A stretch of DNA of 64,000 bases from Cyanophora paradoxa. Its lineage: Eukaryota; Glaucocystophyceae; Cyanophorales; Cyanophoraceae. Positions 9,440-20,365 of this stretch are shown here, piece by piece (position 1 is the first letter of the stretch; each line of letters begins with the position of its first letter). The DNA is taken from NCBI GenBank assembly GCA_004431415.1, contig QPMI01000017.1:124001-188000 (forward strand). The letters are read 5' to 3'. The notes beneath the pieces are model-generated. The model was not told where the DNA came from and did no database searches. It saw nothing but the letters and a program-made list of their open reading frames with translations. The position numbers and the translations under genes were made by a program.

Positions 9440-12033
9440 GGTTCAAGGCGGCGGCGGCGGGCGTGGCGGCGGCGGCGCAGGAGCTCGCGGCCGGCCCGGG
9501 TCGGGCCGAGGACGCGATCGCGGAGGGCGAGGAGGAGGAGGGCGAGGGCGGGGAGGAGGGCGCGAGCGGGAGCGGCAAGGGCAGCCTCGGCCAGCGGCGG
9601 GGAGCCTCCTCGCGCGGGCCGCCGCGCGCGCCGCCGACGAGGCGGAGCGCGCGCGGCGCGAGGGCGCGCCGCCTCCCTCCCCGAGGGCCACGAGGACGCC
9701 GAGGCCGGGCCGGGGCCGGCGCCAGCGGGCGTTGGCGGGGCGGGGCGTCGCCGGGCCGGCGGCGGAGCGTGGGCGCCGCCCCGCACCCAGCCCCGCACGG
9801 GCACGGGCACGGGGAGGCAGGCACCTCCTCCCCGTCCCATTCCATGAAGATTCGCCCGCGTCGGCCCTCCCTCGGGGGCGGGAGGGCCCCGAGGCGGCGC
9901 CCGCCGCCACGACGCCCCGCCCGACCCCGCCGCCGGATGTGGGGCGCCGGCTTCCTCGACGGCCCCCGCGCCGTCGGCCGCCTCCCCGCCGCCGACCTCT
10001 TCGACCTCGTGCGCGGCCCTTTCCCGCCTCTTTCCTCTTCCTTCGGCCCTCACTCGCCCCTGCCCCGCAGACCGCCTTCTCCGTACCCACCTCCGCCTTG
10101 TGCGCACTCGCCTGCGCCCTTGCCCCCGCCCCGCGTGCCGCGCCGCGCCGGGCGACGGGCGGGGCGGGGCCCCCCGCGAGCAGCTCGCGGTCACTGTGGC
10201 GGACGGGCCCCCCGAGCTCGAGCTCGGCGGCGGGGAGCGCCGGCCTACCCCCCCTCGGCCCCAGCCTCGGCCTCTCCACCCACTCCTCCCTCCCCGTCCG
10301 CCGCCCCCGGCCCGCGCTGTGCCCCTCCCGCTCATCCGCCCCCCGCAGCTCCTCACGCTGGAGTACGAGCGCGTCGTCAACCGCCGCGTGATCACGTACC
10401 CCCTGCGCGCCTCAAGCACCTCCCCGGGTACGCGACCGCGGGGGCGCGCCGCGGCGCCGGGGGTACGGTGCCCCTGACGGCGGCGGGGCAGGCTTCGCGA
10501 GGGAGGACGAAAAGGAGCGGGGGCCGCGCTGGGGCGGCCACGCGCGGCGGCGGCCCGAGGGCGGCGCCGGCGGCGGCGCTGCGGCGGCGCGGACCTGGGG
10601 CGCCTACGAGGTGCCGCAGGAGTCGGAGGCGCGCCTCGCGCGCCGCCGCCGCCGCCGCGAGCGGGACAAGGCGCGGGACCCCTCCCCTTTCCCCCCGCGG
10701 CGCGTCTGAGGCGGGGCGGGCAGGTGCGGGAGCTGGAGGCCCTGCGGCGGCGCGAGCAGGAGGCGCACGGCCTGCGCGCCCGCCCGGGCCCCGGCCGCCT
10801 CCTCCCCTACGGGCCCTCCGCCCGCGCCCCGGACCTCGCCGCCCACCCCGCCGCCCCTCGCCGTCCCCGGGCCCGCCCTCGCCCCGCCGCCTCCCGCTCG
10901 CCCTGCCGCCCCTCCGCCAGACTCCGTCGCCCCTCCGCCCCGCCCCGCCCCGTCCCCGGCCCCGGCCCCGCACCCCGCCGAGCGGCTGCGGCCCCCGCGC
11001 TCCACCCACGCGACTTGCCCGCTCCTCCCACCCTCTCCCTGTCCCCTCCCGCGCCGGCGCCTGCCGCAGCGCCGGCCCGCCCGCCCCGGCCCGGCCCCGG
11101 CGCCGGCCACGCCGCCCCAGCAGCCGGCGCCGGCGCCCGCGACGCCGCCTCACGCGCCCCCGACGCTCCGGCATCCGTCGACGACGCCGCGCAGCCGCTC
11201 CCCGCCGAGGCGCCCCCCGCCTCGCCCGCAACCAAGGCGGCGGGAGAGCTGCCCCCGATCCCGGAGGGCGTGACGCCGCGGGGGCCCGGCCCCGCCGCCC
11301 TCCACCGCTCCGCGTCGCTGCCGCCGCCGGCCGCCCGGGGCGGCCCCCGCGCGCAGCGGGAGCTGGGCCCCCGGGGCCGGGGCCCCCGCGCCCGCCCCGG
11401 GTCCGACGACTTCCTCGGGCCCTGGAGCGCGGGGGAGGGAGCCCGCGAGCGCACCCCGCTCGCGCCCGCCCGCCCCAGGCACCCCGCCGCGCCGCCCCGG
11501 ATGCGGAGCCGGAGCCGGAGCCGAAGGCGCTGGCGGCTGATGCGGCGGAGCAGGAGCCGCCCGAGGCGCCGCCGCCGCCGCCGCCGCCTCCGGAGCCCTC
11601 ACCGGTGCCGCAGACGCCGACGCGGGCGGCGGGGCGAGCCGGGGGGCGACTCGCGCCTCGGCAGCCGCGCCTCCTCGCGCCGGCTCGACTCGGGCGGGCT
11701 CGACCCGGGGCCCTCCCCGCGCGCGCCCCTTCATGCGCGGCCTGAAGCCCCCGGGCCTGCTCCCCGCCGCCCGCCCCGCGGGGGCCCTCCCCGAGGCCCT
11801 GCCCCCGCCAGGCACGCGGGGCGGCGCCGGGGCCCGGGGCGGGGCCGGCGCCCGGGGCGGGCCCCTTCGAGTTCAGCCCGGCGCTGCTGGCCCTGAGCCC
11901 GGGCAAGGGCAAGGGCGGGGGGCGGGAGCGGGGGGCGCCGCGCCGCGGCCTCGCCCTCTTCGCCCCGCCCTCCCCGGCCCCGGGCCCCGCCCTGGCCTCC
12001 GCCCCGCCCCTGGGCTCTCACCAGGCCGCCTAG
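9440..12033 (+). CDS. Further low-complexity exons, same or second gene
   Basis: Plus-strand exon-like pieces are bounded by plausible CAG acceptors and GTGCGC/GTACGC donors: MWGAGFLDGPRAVGRLPAA near 9938-10005, LAVTVADGPPELELGGGER near 10190-10240, LLTLEYERVVNRRVITYPL near 10349-10405, WGAYEVPQESEARLARRRR near 10595-10660 and VRELEALRRREQEAHGLRA from 10724. Downstream sequence is Pro/Ala/Arg-rich and open in several frames, so neither exon limits nor stop are secure. It may continue the gene starting at 7076, because strand, composition and charged helical character agree. No domain is recognised. The long minus-strand frames here are shadows of GC-rich sequence. Confidence 0.3.
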
Positions 12034-12841
12034 CTGCTTCCAAACTCCGATCCACATGTCAATACAGTCTTAAGAATACAAATCAGTCTTACCAGTCTTT
12101 TACAAATAGTCAATATATACGTATACTGATACGGTCGATATCGATGGCTATGGCGCCGGCCAAACAAGCGCACTTGAATATTCCGAAGTTCACGAGAAGA
12201 ACCGCGTACCGTAGTACGGTGCCACGGTGCCGTTCGAATCGGAACTGCCATACCATGCCGTGATCATGATGATGAAAATCTAGCTATAGCTCTATCCGAT
12301 GATCCACACCATGACACACTGTACATGCATATGTGACATCGATCGCGATATATATCCTAATTATTAATTCGAGTTTCGAAACAAAATTGCATCCCGGAGT
12401 CCGATGATCGACACTAATCCGACATGCCATGCTATCGCTGCAGCTGCCTGCCAGCTGCAGGGGCTAGCGCGCGCTGCAGCTGCGAGCACCGGCGCGGAGT
12501 GCTCTGCAGCCGCTGAGCTTCTTTCTGAAACGTTAACCTGTACATGAAACCTGAGAGATGAAGAGAGTTGAAGGATGCGCTGCCCGGGGCCGCTCGCGGG
12601 CCGACGCCGAGGGGAGGGCCACGGGACTCGGGCGGGGCTAGGCGACGAAGACGAGGCCGCCCTCTTGAGCCGTGTTCGAGCGCCGCTGCATCGCCCGCCG
12701 CGCGCCCGCCTCCGCCTCCGCCGGCGCCGCAGGCCGCCCCGCCCCGCCCCCGCCGGCGTCCTCGCCCCGGCCCCGCCCCCGCCCCCGCCGCGCTCGCCGG
12801 CGGGTGCTGCAGCAGCCTGCCGCGGCGCGCGGCGCGCCGGG
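12034..12841. other. Intergenic region, palindrome-rich then GC-rich
   Basis: From 12040 to 12560 the DNA is AT-richer, with CAGCTGCAG, GATCGCGATAT and ATGATCATGATG-type palindromes. From 12570 to 12841 it is very GC-rich and lies just downstream of the minus-strand hydrolase-like gene, so it may be its 3' flank. No gene is recognised. Confidence 0.4.
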
Positions 12842-14134
12842 TCAGCCTGCCCTAAAGTATGCCCCGCTGGGAGGCAAGGCGCACCAGGCGGGGAGGTCGG
12901 GGCTCGCGAAGGCGGCGCGGCACGCCTCCGCCCGCCCCGCCTTCACCTCCGTCACCCGCAGCTCCCGCGCCCCGGCCCTGCGCGGCAACGGGCTCGCCGG
13001 GGGCGGGCGGGGGTACAGGAGGGGAGGGGGAGGGGGGGCGCACGCGCGGAGGGCGGCCGCGAGGGGCGCGCTGTCCGCGGCGCTCTGCGGGTCCTGGAAG
13101 ATCCTGCGGGGCGGGGCGGGGGGCGTCGTCGGCGGGGAGGGACGGGGGAGCGGGGGGTACGGCGCGGGCTAGGGCACCAGAGGGGCGTGTCGGCGAGGGC
13201 GGCGGCGGCGCCGGGGAGGGCGGAGGCGGCCCCCACGATCACGGCGGCCGCGAACAGGCCGGGCTGCCTGCGGGGCAATGAGGCCGGCGCGGGGGGGTCG
13301 GCGCCGCGCAGGGCGGGAAAGGCGGCGCACGTGGCGGCGAGCTCGAGGGCGGCGGAGGCGCCGGCGCCCACGCCCGTCAGGTAGAAGCGGGCGGGGTCCA
13401 GCTGCGGGGCGGCGGGGCGGGGCGCAGGTCAGACAGGCGGGCCGGGGGAAGGGGGGCGGGCAGAGGGCGGGGGCGGGGGGGGGGGGGGGGGGGGGATGGG
13501 GGGGGAGGTGGGGGGGGGAAGGGGGGCGCACGGCCTTGCCGCTGTGGCGGAGGTCGCGCTGGAAGGCGGCGAGGAGGGCGGGGAGGCGGGCGGCGGGGTC
13601 CGGGCGGAACCAGGCGTGCACGGGGCTCACCGCCGCCACCTCCAGCAGCGCCGCCTCCACCTCCCTCCTCTGCGCCGGCCCCGGCGCCTCTCAGCCTCGC
13701 AGCAGACAAGGAATTCGAGGAGGGAGGGAGGGGAGCGCCTCGAGGGCCCAGGGGAGGGTCGGCTCGGCCTCGGACGGCTGGGGGATCACCAGGCGGGCCT
13801 CGGGGTCGGCCGGCGCCCCCCGAGCTCGCGGCTCCTCGTCCGCCAGGAAGAGCACCTGCGCACGCCCGGCCCTGAGCTCGAGCTTCGAGATTCGATCCGG
13901 CGCGGGGCGCGGGGCGGCGCACGAGGGGCCAGGGCCCGGGCCCCTCCGGCGTGTACACCTGCGCATGCGCGTACGCGTGCGCGTGCGCGCGTCGGCCGCA
14001 GCTGAGCATGCGCGGGCCGGGCCGGGCGTGGCATGCGCAGCCAGCGCGCGCACGTTCGTGGGGCAGCCTGCGTAGAGGCTGTGCACCCCGAGCAGGAGTG
14101 AGCGAGGAAGGGGCGGCGTGGGCGTGCGGGTCAT
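12842..14134 (-). CDS. Alpha/beta-hydrolase-fold protein lacking the catalytic triad
   Basis: Six exons (14134-14054, 13855-13739, 13669-13532, 13401-13178, 13103-13044, 12977-12842) join in phase into 251 codons plus stop. The order of elements follows the COG4099-like predicted peptidase/esterase group: strand VLFLADEEP where the family has a hydrophobic strand and HGAGERG; LVIPQP; a long helix; DPARFYLTGVGAGASAALEL where the family has DPxRIYLTGxSMGG; FAAAVIVGA; DTPLWIFQD; and ASPDLPAW. The nucleophile elbow GxSxG reads GVGAG, the acid region after WIF lacks the usual Asp context, and the His of the GHN motif is absent. It should therefore be a non-catalytic homologue. The second intron appears to use a GC donor (GCGCTC). 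There is no clear signal peptide. The start at 14134 is the likeliest but not the only Met. Confidence 0.6.
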
Positions 14135-15035
14135 GGCCCGGCCGCGGGAGCACCTGTGGAAGTGCCTGTGGCCGGATCGGAGGTGCATCGTCTCCACTGG
14201 GGGCGGCATTTTGAGGTTTAGAGGTTTAGGGTGGACTGATCTAAATGAGAGCCTGCTCGCTGCGCCGACTGCGCTGAAGCTCGAGCTCGCCGGGGATGTG
14301 TTCGGCCGCGGCGCGGCGCCGGCCTGATCGGGGGCGCCGAGGAGCGGGGGGTGCTGTGCGCTCTGCCGCGGCGCAATAGGACTCCGTACGCGCACGGATT
14401 CGATGGGCCGATGAGGCTGCGCCGCGGCGGGCCGGAGCTTCACCTGCGCCGGAGCTTTTGAAGTTGGGTGGGCGCGAGCGCGCTTCTCCGGATCCACAGC
14501 GTAATAGCTAGCTGGCTCCTTTACGAAAACAGCGCAGCACGCCTTCTTCTAGATCTTCAGGCTTCTTGCGCGTCGGCGCGGCGCGGCGAAAGAGCCCTAG
14601 CCCAGAGTCTCGACCCTCGAGGTCGAAGTTGCCTGGGAGCTTGCATGTGTGGGTGATCGCGATGGATCCGGGGACGTCGACCAGGATCAGGCGCCCACAA
14701 TGGCCCCACATGCATGCATGCACGTGCGCAAGCGCATGCGCAGCAGCTGCGATCGTGCGATCTGGCCAGGAACCCAGGACCACGAACGCGCGTTTAAACC
14801 GCCAGGATCCGCACCCACGGCCGGAGCCACAGGAGCCGCGCCCCCCGCCAGCTGCCAGGCCAGGCCAGGCCCACGCAAACGCGGGCGCGGGTGAGCTCTT
14901 CTAAGCGGCAAGACGCCCGGGATCCCCGCCGGCCAGGTCGCGTTGCCACCTCGAGAAAAAGCCGGATCGATTTTCGTTCGCTGCAGCTAGGGGAAAAAGG
15001 TGCGCCTCCTGTATCCTGCTAATGGGGCGCGGCGG
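14135..15035. other. Intergenic region, no gene seen
   Basis: Mixed GC-rich sequence with palindromes such as ATGCATGCATGCACGTGCGC near 14708-14727 and GATCGCGATGGATCC near 14655. No protein-like reading survives splice testing on either strand. Confidence 0.4.
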
Positions 15036-16297
15036 CTACGCAAGCCGTTCGGCGTAGCGGAAGGGGTCCTCGACCGACTGCGCGGCCGGTCAGGGGGGTA
15101 CGCGGGCAGCGTCCGGCTCGAGGCGGCACCTTGGTGACGCAGACGAGGGCGAGGATGCAGTCCATGACGAGGAGGAGGACGGAGAGGGCGCTCAGCACGC
15201 CCGAGATCCTTGCCCCGGGTGCGCGTCAGGGGGTACGAGGTAGGCGGGGGGGCGGGCGGGCGGACCAGGGGTACTGGCGGATGCCGTCGCGGGTGAAGTT
15301 GTGGAAGGCGACGAAGCCGTCGATGTCGCTCCGTATTTGCGGGATGCCCTTCACGCCTGCCGCGGGGGGCTCGGCGCCGGCGGGAGGGAGGGCGGGGGCC
15401 GGGGTCCGCACTGTACGCGAGGACGCCGGAGAGGGAGAGGACGAGGGCGACTGCCGGCCCCGAGCGTCAGAGAGGGCTGCGGCGCGCTCGCCGCTGCGGC
15501 CGGGCGGCGGGGGCGCACGGAGGGTCATGACCGCGAGGACGATGGCCGGCGGGCGCGGCTTCTCCGCGCGCGCGACGTAGAAGCCCATCCTGCGCGGGCC
15601 CGGTGGGCGCGAGGGATCCCGCGCGCAGGCTCGCTCGCGCCCCGTTCCAGCGCACCCGAAAATGACGACGCAGAGGACGGCGACGATGAGGAGGCTGCGC
15701 GTGCGGCCGGCCGTCGTCGGCGGGCGCTGCAGGCGGGGGCGGGGGGGAGGGGCGGGGCGGCGCACGCGGAGAAGGAGAAGACGCCGACGTCGTACAGGGC
15801 CTTGCAGTCCTTCGCCCCGAGGCCCTCGATGAACCCGTGCCGGCACTCGCTGTAAGAGATCGAGTACTGCGCGGCGCGGCCGCGCGTCAGGCCGGCCGGC
15901 GCGGGCGCCCGCGGATCGCGCGCGGCGGTACCTTGCGGGCCAGCGACACGTTCTGCACCGGCGAGAACGCGACGGTGAAGCGCAGGAAGCCGTAGAACGC
16001 GGTGTAGTCGAACTGCTCTGTGGTTCTGCGCCGCGGGACCGCTGTCAGCCGCGGGAGCGGCGCGAGGCGTCGAACTTCGAGAGCTAAGCGCACGTCGTGT
16101 TGCCCTCCGTGAAAGGCCGCTCCACGTGGCCGACGACCTGCTGCCGCGTCAGGCGGCCGCCCGTATCGGACCCGCGGTCGGAGCCAGCGAACCTTGTACA
16201 CCTTCTGCACGCCGAGCGACGCGCAGACGGCGATGAAGGTGAAGGCCGCGAAGATCGCAACCGCGTGCGCGATGCCGCTGCCGCCGTGCTGGCCCAT
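15036..16297 (-). CDS. Four-helix membrane protein, paralogue 1
   Basis: Multi-exon gene from the ATG at 16297 to the TAG at 15038-15036, about 215-220 residues, with all GT-AG junctions phase-consistent. Topology: TM1 (AVAIFAAFTFIAVCASLGV), a long loop with a Cys pair (SECRHGFIEGLGAKDC) and an N-glycosylation-type NTT, TM2 (LLIVAVLCVVIFG), TM3 (IVLAVMTLLALVLSLSGVL), a short loop, TM4 (VLSALSVLLLVMDCILALVC) and a short tail ending ERLA. This is the topology of the claudin/tetraspanin/PMP22 type, but I cannot assign it to any named family. Two further genes in the window (16571-17983 and 20366-21543) share the plan and a C-terminal xRLP/A motif. It is head-to-head with paralogue 2. Confidence 0.7.
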
Positions 16298-16570
16298 CTG
16301 GACGAGGTACTTGCTTTCGGTTTACTCCTCTTTCGCTCCGGCTCTCACAGCTGGCCCGGAAATGCGACCTGTGCTTGCTCAGGCTGCAAACGAAACTGGC
16401 CGGCGGCCGGCGGCGGCTCGGTACGAAGTCGAGGGTCTTTGCTGCGAGGGGGGAAGCCGCGGCAAGGGGGTAGACTCAGTCGGCGCAAGCTGGATCGCTC
16501 CGAACGCAGCCTCGACCTCCGCCGCAGCGGAAGTCTGAATCGGAAGACTTGGTCTGAGCCCGCCTACACA
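16298..16570. promoter_or_regulatory. Probable bidirectional promoter between two membrane-protein genes
   Basis: Only 273 bp separate the divergent starts at 16297 (-) and 16571 (+), so both promoters must lie here or inside the genes. Part of the spacer (about 16480-16600) is a dispersed repeat also found inverted at 23810-23950. No TATA box is evident. Confidence 0.4.
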
Positions 16571-17983
16571 ATGCCTGGTTCGAAAGTCCGCCCCCGAGGT
16601 GCGGCCGGTCCGTTAACACGCCTGCGTGGCCCTGCTGCGCAGCCCTCACCACCACCGCCCGCGTTGCGGCTCTTTTCGGGTTCCTGACGGCCCTTCTGTA
16701 CATCATTGCCCTCGGCATCCACGTGCGTTTTTAACCCCGAACCTTCCCGCGCCGACGCCTACGAGCCCGAAATTTTCGCCGCCGCTTCGCCTTCGGCCAT
16801 GTCCTGATTCGCTTTTCGACCACTACAGAACAAGTGGTACACCGTCGAGCTCCCGAACGGCCAGGTTTCCGTCCGTGTCGACAGTGCGCCGATTTGACCG
16901 ACTCACCGGCGGCTGCCGGCCGCTGGCCGCCATAGGAGCGTTTTCGTTCGATCGGAAGCGTTGATTTCGGCTTTCGCAGACCAGATCCAGTACCGCCCGG
17001 GCAAGCTTAACGCGAACTATGGCCTGCTCCGCTACACCGAGACCGTGCGTCACTTCTCGGCTGCCGTGACCTTCGATCTTTTTCGCTAACTCCTATCCTC
17101 AGGTCGAGGCTAAGGACTTCGACCCGGCCACCAAGCCCGTGAACACCGAGTTCTGGTACAAGGACTGCTCTGTGCGTTGCAATCCAGCTCCTTGCGTCCT
17201 GATAGCACGCTGACGCCTCAAGCAGGAGGTTGCCGCTGTTGCCTCGGACTCGCCCTGCTTCTACATCTTCAAGGAGAACCTGACCACGAAGTGCGGTCTG
17301 CGGGGCACCGCGGACAGGGGCGTTTCTGAGCGTTTTCCAGGACCCTGTACCTCGCTGGCGGCGTCACCATGGCGACCACCATCATCGCGATCATCCTCCT
17401 GGTCCTCGCCTTCATCTTCGCCCTGGTGCGCGGGGCGGAGCTCCCGGGTGTCGCTCGCCCTCACCCGCCCGCCCGCCGCAGGTCACCAGCAACTCGCGCG
17501 CCCCCAAGAGCCCGGCCAGCGCTTCTCTCGCCCTTGCCATCCTCTCCTTCGTGCTCGTCATCGTGCGCCGCCCCGCCCCGCATTCGGCGCCTTCTCGCTG
17601 AGCGCCGCACCTGTAGATCGGCGCCATCGCCTTCTTCTACTACTTCATCCGCGAGTACAACTCGGCCCTGATCGTCGGCGACAACACCTCGTGGAACCGC
17701 GGCGGCAAGAACGGCGGCGGCGTCTCGGCCTGGCTCTTCGTTGCTGGTGCGGCCCCGCATCTGAGCTCGAGCTGCCCGCGCCCCCGCTCCCTCCCCTTCT
17801 GACACGGGGCGGCGGCGCAGGCATCCTCTTCAACCTGATCACCGTCGTCGTCGCCGCGGTCACCTACTCCAACGCCAAGGAGATGGGCTCGTCCTACACC
17901 CAGGTCCGCCCCGGCTCCCTTCATTCGCTCCAGCGCTGCTTCTTCAGGGACCTGACGCGCCCTTCCCGCAGCGCCTCCCGTAA
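16571..17983 (+). CDS. Four-helix membrane protein, paralogue 2
   Basis: Eleven exons with GTGCG or GTCCGC donors join in phase: a short first exon 16571-16598, then 16643-16722, and so on to a last exon carrying only RLP and TAA at 17981-17983. The product is about 240 residues. TM1 is VAALFGFLTALLYIIALGI. A roughly 115-residue loop follows, with two Cys (WYKDC and DSPCFYIF) and an NLT sequon. TM2 is TIIAIILLVLAFIFAL, TM3 is SLALAILSFVLVIIGAIAFF, a loop contains NTSW, and TM4 is LFNLITVVVAAVTYS. The C-terminus QRLP is identical to that of paralogue 3. Plasma-membrane or endomembrane location is inferred from topology only. Confidence 0.75.
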
Positions 17984-18207
17984 ATGGGCCCAGCGCGGCC
18001 GCGCTCGGCGACTGTGCGGCACCAGTTCGGTGCCTTCGCGCCCCAGCATTGAGCCAGCAATCGATTGCTCGTATCAAACCATCGTGCACTGTTGTACCGA
18101 TTAAGCGCGTGTTGTGAGAATGTCAACATTGCTATGCACTCGCGGATCGGGCGGGGGGCGGGGCGGGGGTCTGGCTGCGTCGCTGGCGCGGAGGCGAGCC
18201 ACCGGTG

Positions 18208-20021
18208 TCACAGGAAGGACGGGGCGGCCTCCTCCTCGGCCGCCGCGGCATCGAGGTCGTCCCAGGCGTGGAGGAGCTCCTCGGGGGCCGCCGCCGCCAG
18301 CGCCCCGCCCTCCTCCTCCCCCGCCTCGGCGGAGAGCAGGGAGGCGAGGGGCTCCTTCAGCAGGGCCTCCCAGAGGCCCCCCGGGGCCTTCTCCGCTTGC
18401 GGCTCCTCCTCCTTCCCCGCCGCCCCCGCCTTGCCCGCCTTGCCCTTGCCCTCCCCTGCCTTCGCCTTGGCAGCCTTGGGCCCCTCCTCCTCCTTTTCCG
18501 CCTCCTCCGCCTCCTTTTCCTTGGCGGCCTTGGCGCGCTCCTCGGCGGCAAGCTCGTCCATGGTCTTGCTGGTCTTCTCCTTGATGCCCTCCTTGATGGT
18601 CACCTCGAGCTCGACGTCGTTCACCCTGCGCATGCGCCCGCCCGCTCGCGCCCGGCTCGCCCGCACTGGGGGGGGCGGCCGCGCGCACTCGACGCCGTAG
18701 GGGACCGTGAGGGTGTGCTTGACGGGCACGCCGGGGACCCGCCCTGCGTGCCGCCCGCGGCGTGAGCACAGACCAGGCCGGCCCGGTCGCCCCGTGGCGC
18801 GCGCACCCGGGGTCTCGAAGGTGACCTTCTCGCCGGGGCGCTTGGAGCCGGCGGGGACGGTGAACGTGTACGTCCTGCCGCGCCGTTGGCCTCAGCTCGG
18901 GCCGGGAGCGGAGGCGAGGAGGGGGCGGGGCGCTCGCACCCGGGCTTGGGGACGGCGGGGCACGGAGCCGGCGAGCACGTCCCGTCCTCTGTTGCCCCGA
19001 AGTGAGCCCCGGGGCCGGAGGCCGGGCGGGGCTGGGGCGCGGACCCTCGAGGAAATTCTGGGCGTACTCGAAGACGCACATGACGCCCATCTCCTTGTGC
19101 GGCCCGCACTCGATCCCGATCGCCTGCCGCCGCCCTCGGGCGCCGCCCCGGGGCCGCGGCGCAGAGCGGAGCGCACGTTGTAGTCCATCTCGAAGACGTT
19201 GAGGCGGTGCCCGCGGTCCGGGATCCCGTCGTCGATGATTAGAAGCTGCACGATCTCTGCGCCGTGCGCGTGGGGCACCGTCGGCCCCCGCCCGCCCTCT
19301 CCCGCAAGCCGCGGCGCGGGGCGCACCCTTCGGCGTGACGGACTCGTCTCCGAAGAAGCTGCGGGGAGAGGGCGAGGCTCAGTGGGGGTGCCGAGGCCGG
19401 GGTGGGCGGGGGGCAGGGGAAGGGCACATGTTCTCGCCCTGCGCTCGCGGGCGGGGGAAGGGGGTCAAATACTGGCCGGGGGGCGTCGGCGGGACCCGCA
19501 GAGGGCGGGGGGCGTACGGCTCTTTGGAGGACGTCCCCGTGGCGCTCCATGCGATCAAATGGGTCGCTGTTGTCGCTGCCGTCATGTCCTTTCAGGCCTG
19601 CGCCGGCGCGCGCAGCGCGAAGGTCAGCCTCGGCGGGGCAGGATCGGCTGCTGCTGGCTCGGCACGCGCGCACCCTTCGGCCCGAGGTCCTTCACGTGGT
19701 CGGCGGCCGCGGCGTCGAGGCCGGGCGAGAGGACCTCGATCGGCGGCACCGCCGGCTGGGACTTCAGGAACTCAATGGCGTCCTCCACCTGCACAGGCGT
19801 CGGCCCGGCGGCGACGCGCGGCTCGAGGTCCCTCCCAGCCGCAGCGACTAGATGCGCACGGCCGCCTTGCCCTCGTGCGTTCTCGCGTAGCTGCCGTCGC
19901 TCCACTTAAAGAGCTTGCCGCTGAACTTCGGGAGCAGCTCCTGCAGAGCCCTCCGCATTCGGCTGGGATGCTCGCGCGCCTCATTCAGTTCGTCGAAAAG
20001 CTTCTGCTCGAGCTTCTCCAT
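18208..20021 (-). CDS. CAP-domain (SCP/PR-1-like) protein with charged C-terminal extension
   Basis: Ten exons from 20021 to 18208 (first 20021-19860, last 18625-18208) join in phase to 371 codons plus stop. The CAP domain covers roughly residues 1-205: it opens with MEKLEQKLFDELNEAREHPS, and contains GENIFFGDESV, VQLLIIDDGIPDRGHRLNVF and IECGPHKEMGVMCVFEYAQ, matching the family's GENI, DDG(V/I)xxRGHRxN and CGPHxxxGxMC blocks. The Ile of GENI is built across an 11-nt microexon (19438-19428). A beta-rich segment follows (TYTFTVPAGSKRPGEKVTF; VKHTLTVPYGVE) and then a Lys/Glu/Ala-rich tail. No signal peptide is visible, although many CAP proteins are secreted; an unseen 5' exon could supply one. 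Exon 8 uses a CTGAG acceptor. Function unknown. Confidence 0.8.
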
Positions 20022-20365
20022 CTCGACGTCGTCCCCAGCGGCGCGGGCCGCGCGGGCTGCAGCTGGCTTGGCTTGACCGGTACCGGCCGGCGGCTGTTTG
20101 GATCGGACGAGGTTCCCGGCAGCGCGGCTCGAGGAAACGTGCTATCTACCGTCAGGGGCCGTCGGCAGGACGTCGACGGCGTACGCGTACCGCGCCGTCG
20201 CCCGCCGTCCAACCGCCGAGCCCGTTGTGAGCAAATGATCTAGCTCCGATAAGCGCGGAACGGCCGGCGGGGGTGCTGGCCCGCGAATTGTGGAAACCTT
20301 GGGGTACGCGAGCGTTTATCGGAGTGGGGTACATTGCGAGTTTCGAAGCGGGGTCCCTGTCCAAG

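Noticed and set aside
7794-9845. 683-residue minus-strand open frame
   Set aside because: Shadow of GC-rich plus-strand exons: Arg/Pro/Ala-only composition, no domains, and the plus strand has a consistent splice model here.
9463-11745. 760-residue plus-strand continuous frame
   Set aside because: Runs through clear intron-like segments and switches to pure Pro/Arg/Ala; stop scarcity is due to GC content.
18101-19090. 329-residue minus-strand continuous frame
   Set aside because: Out of frame with the CAP-domain exons, which join in phase and match a known family.
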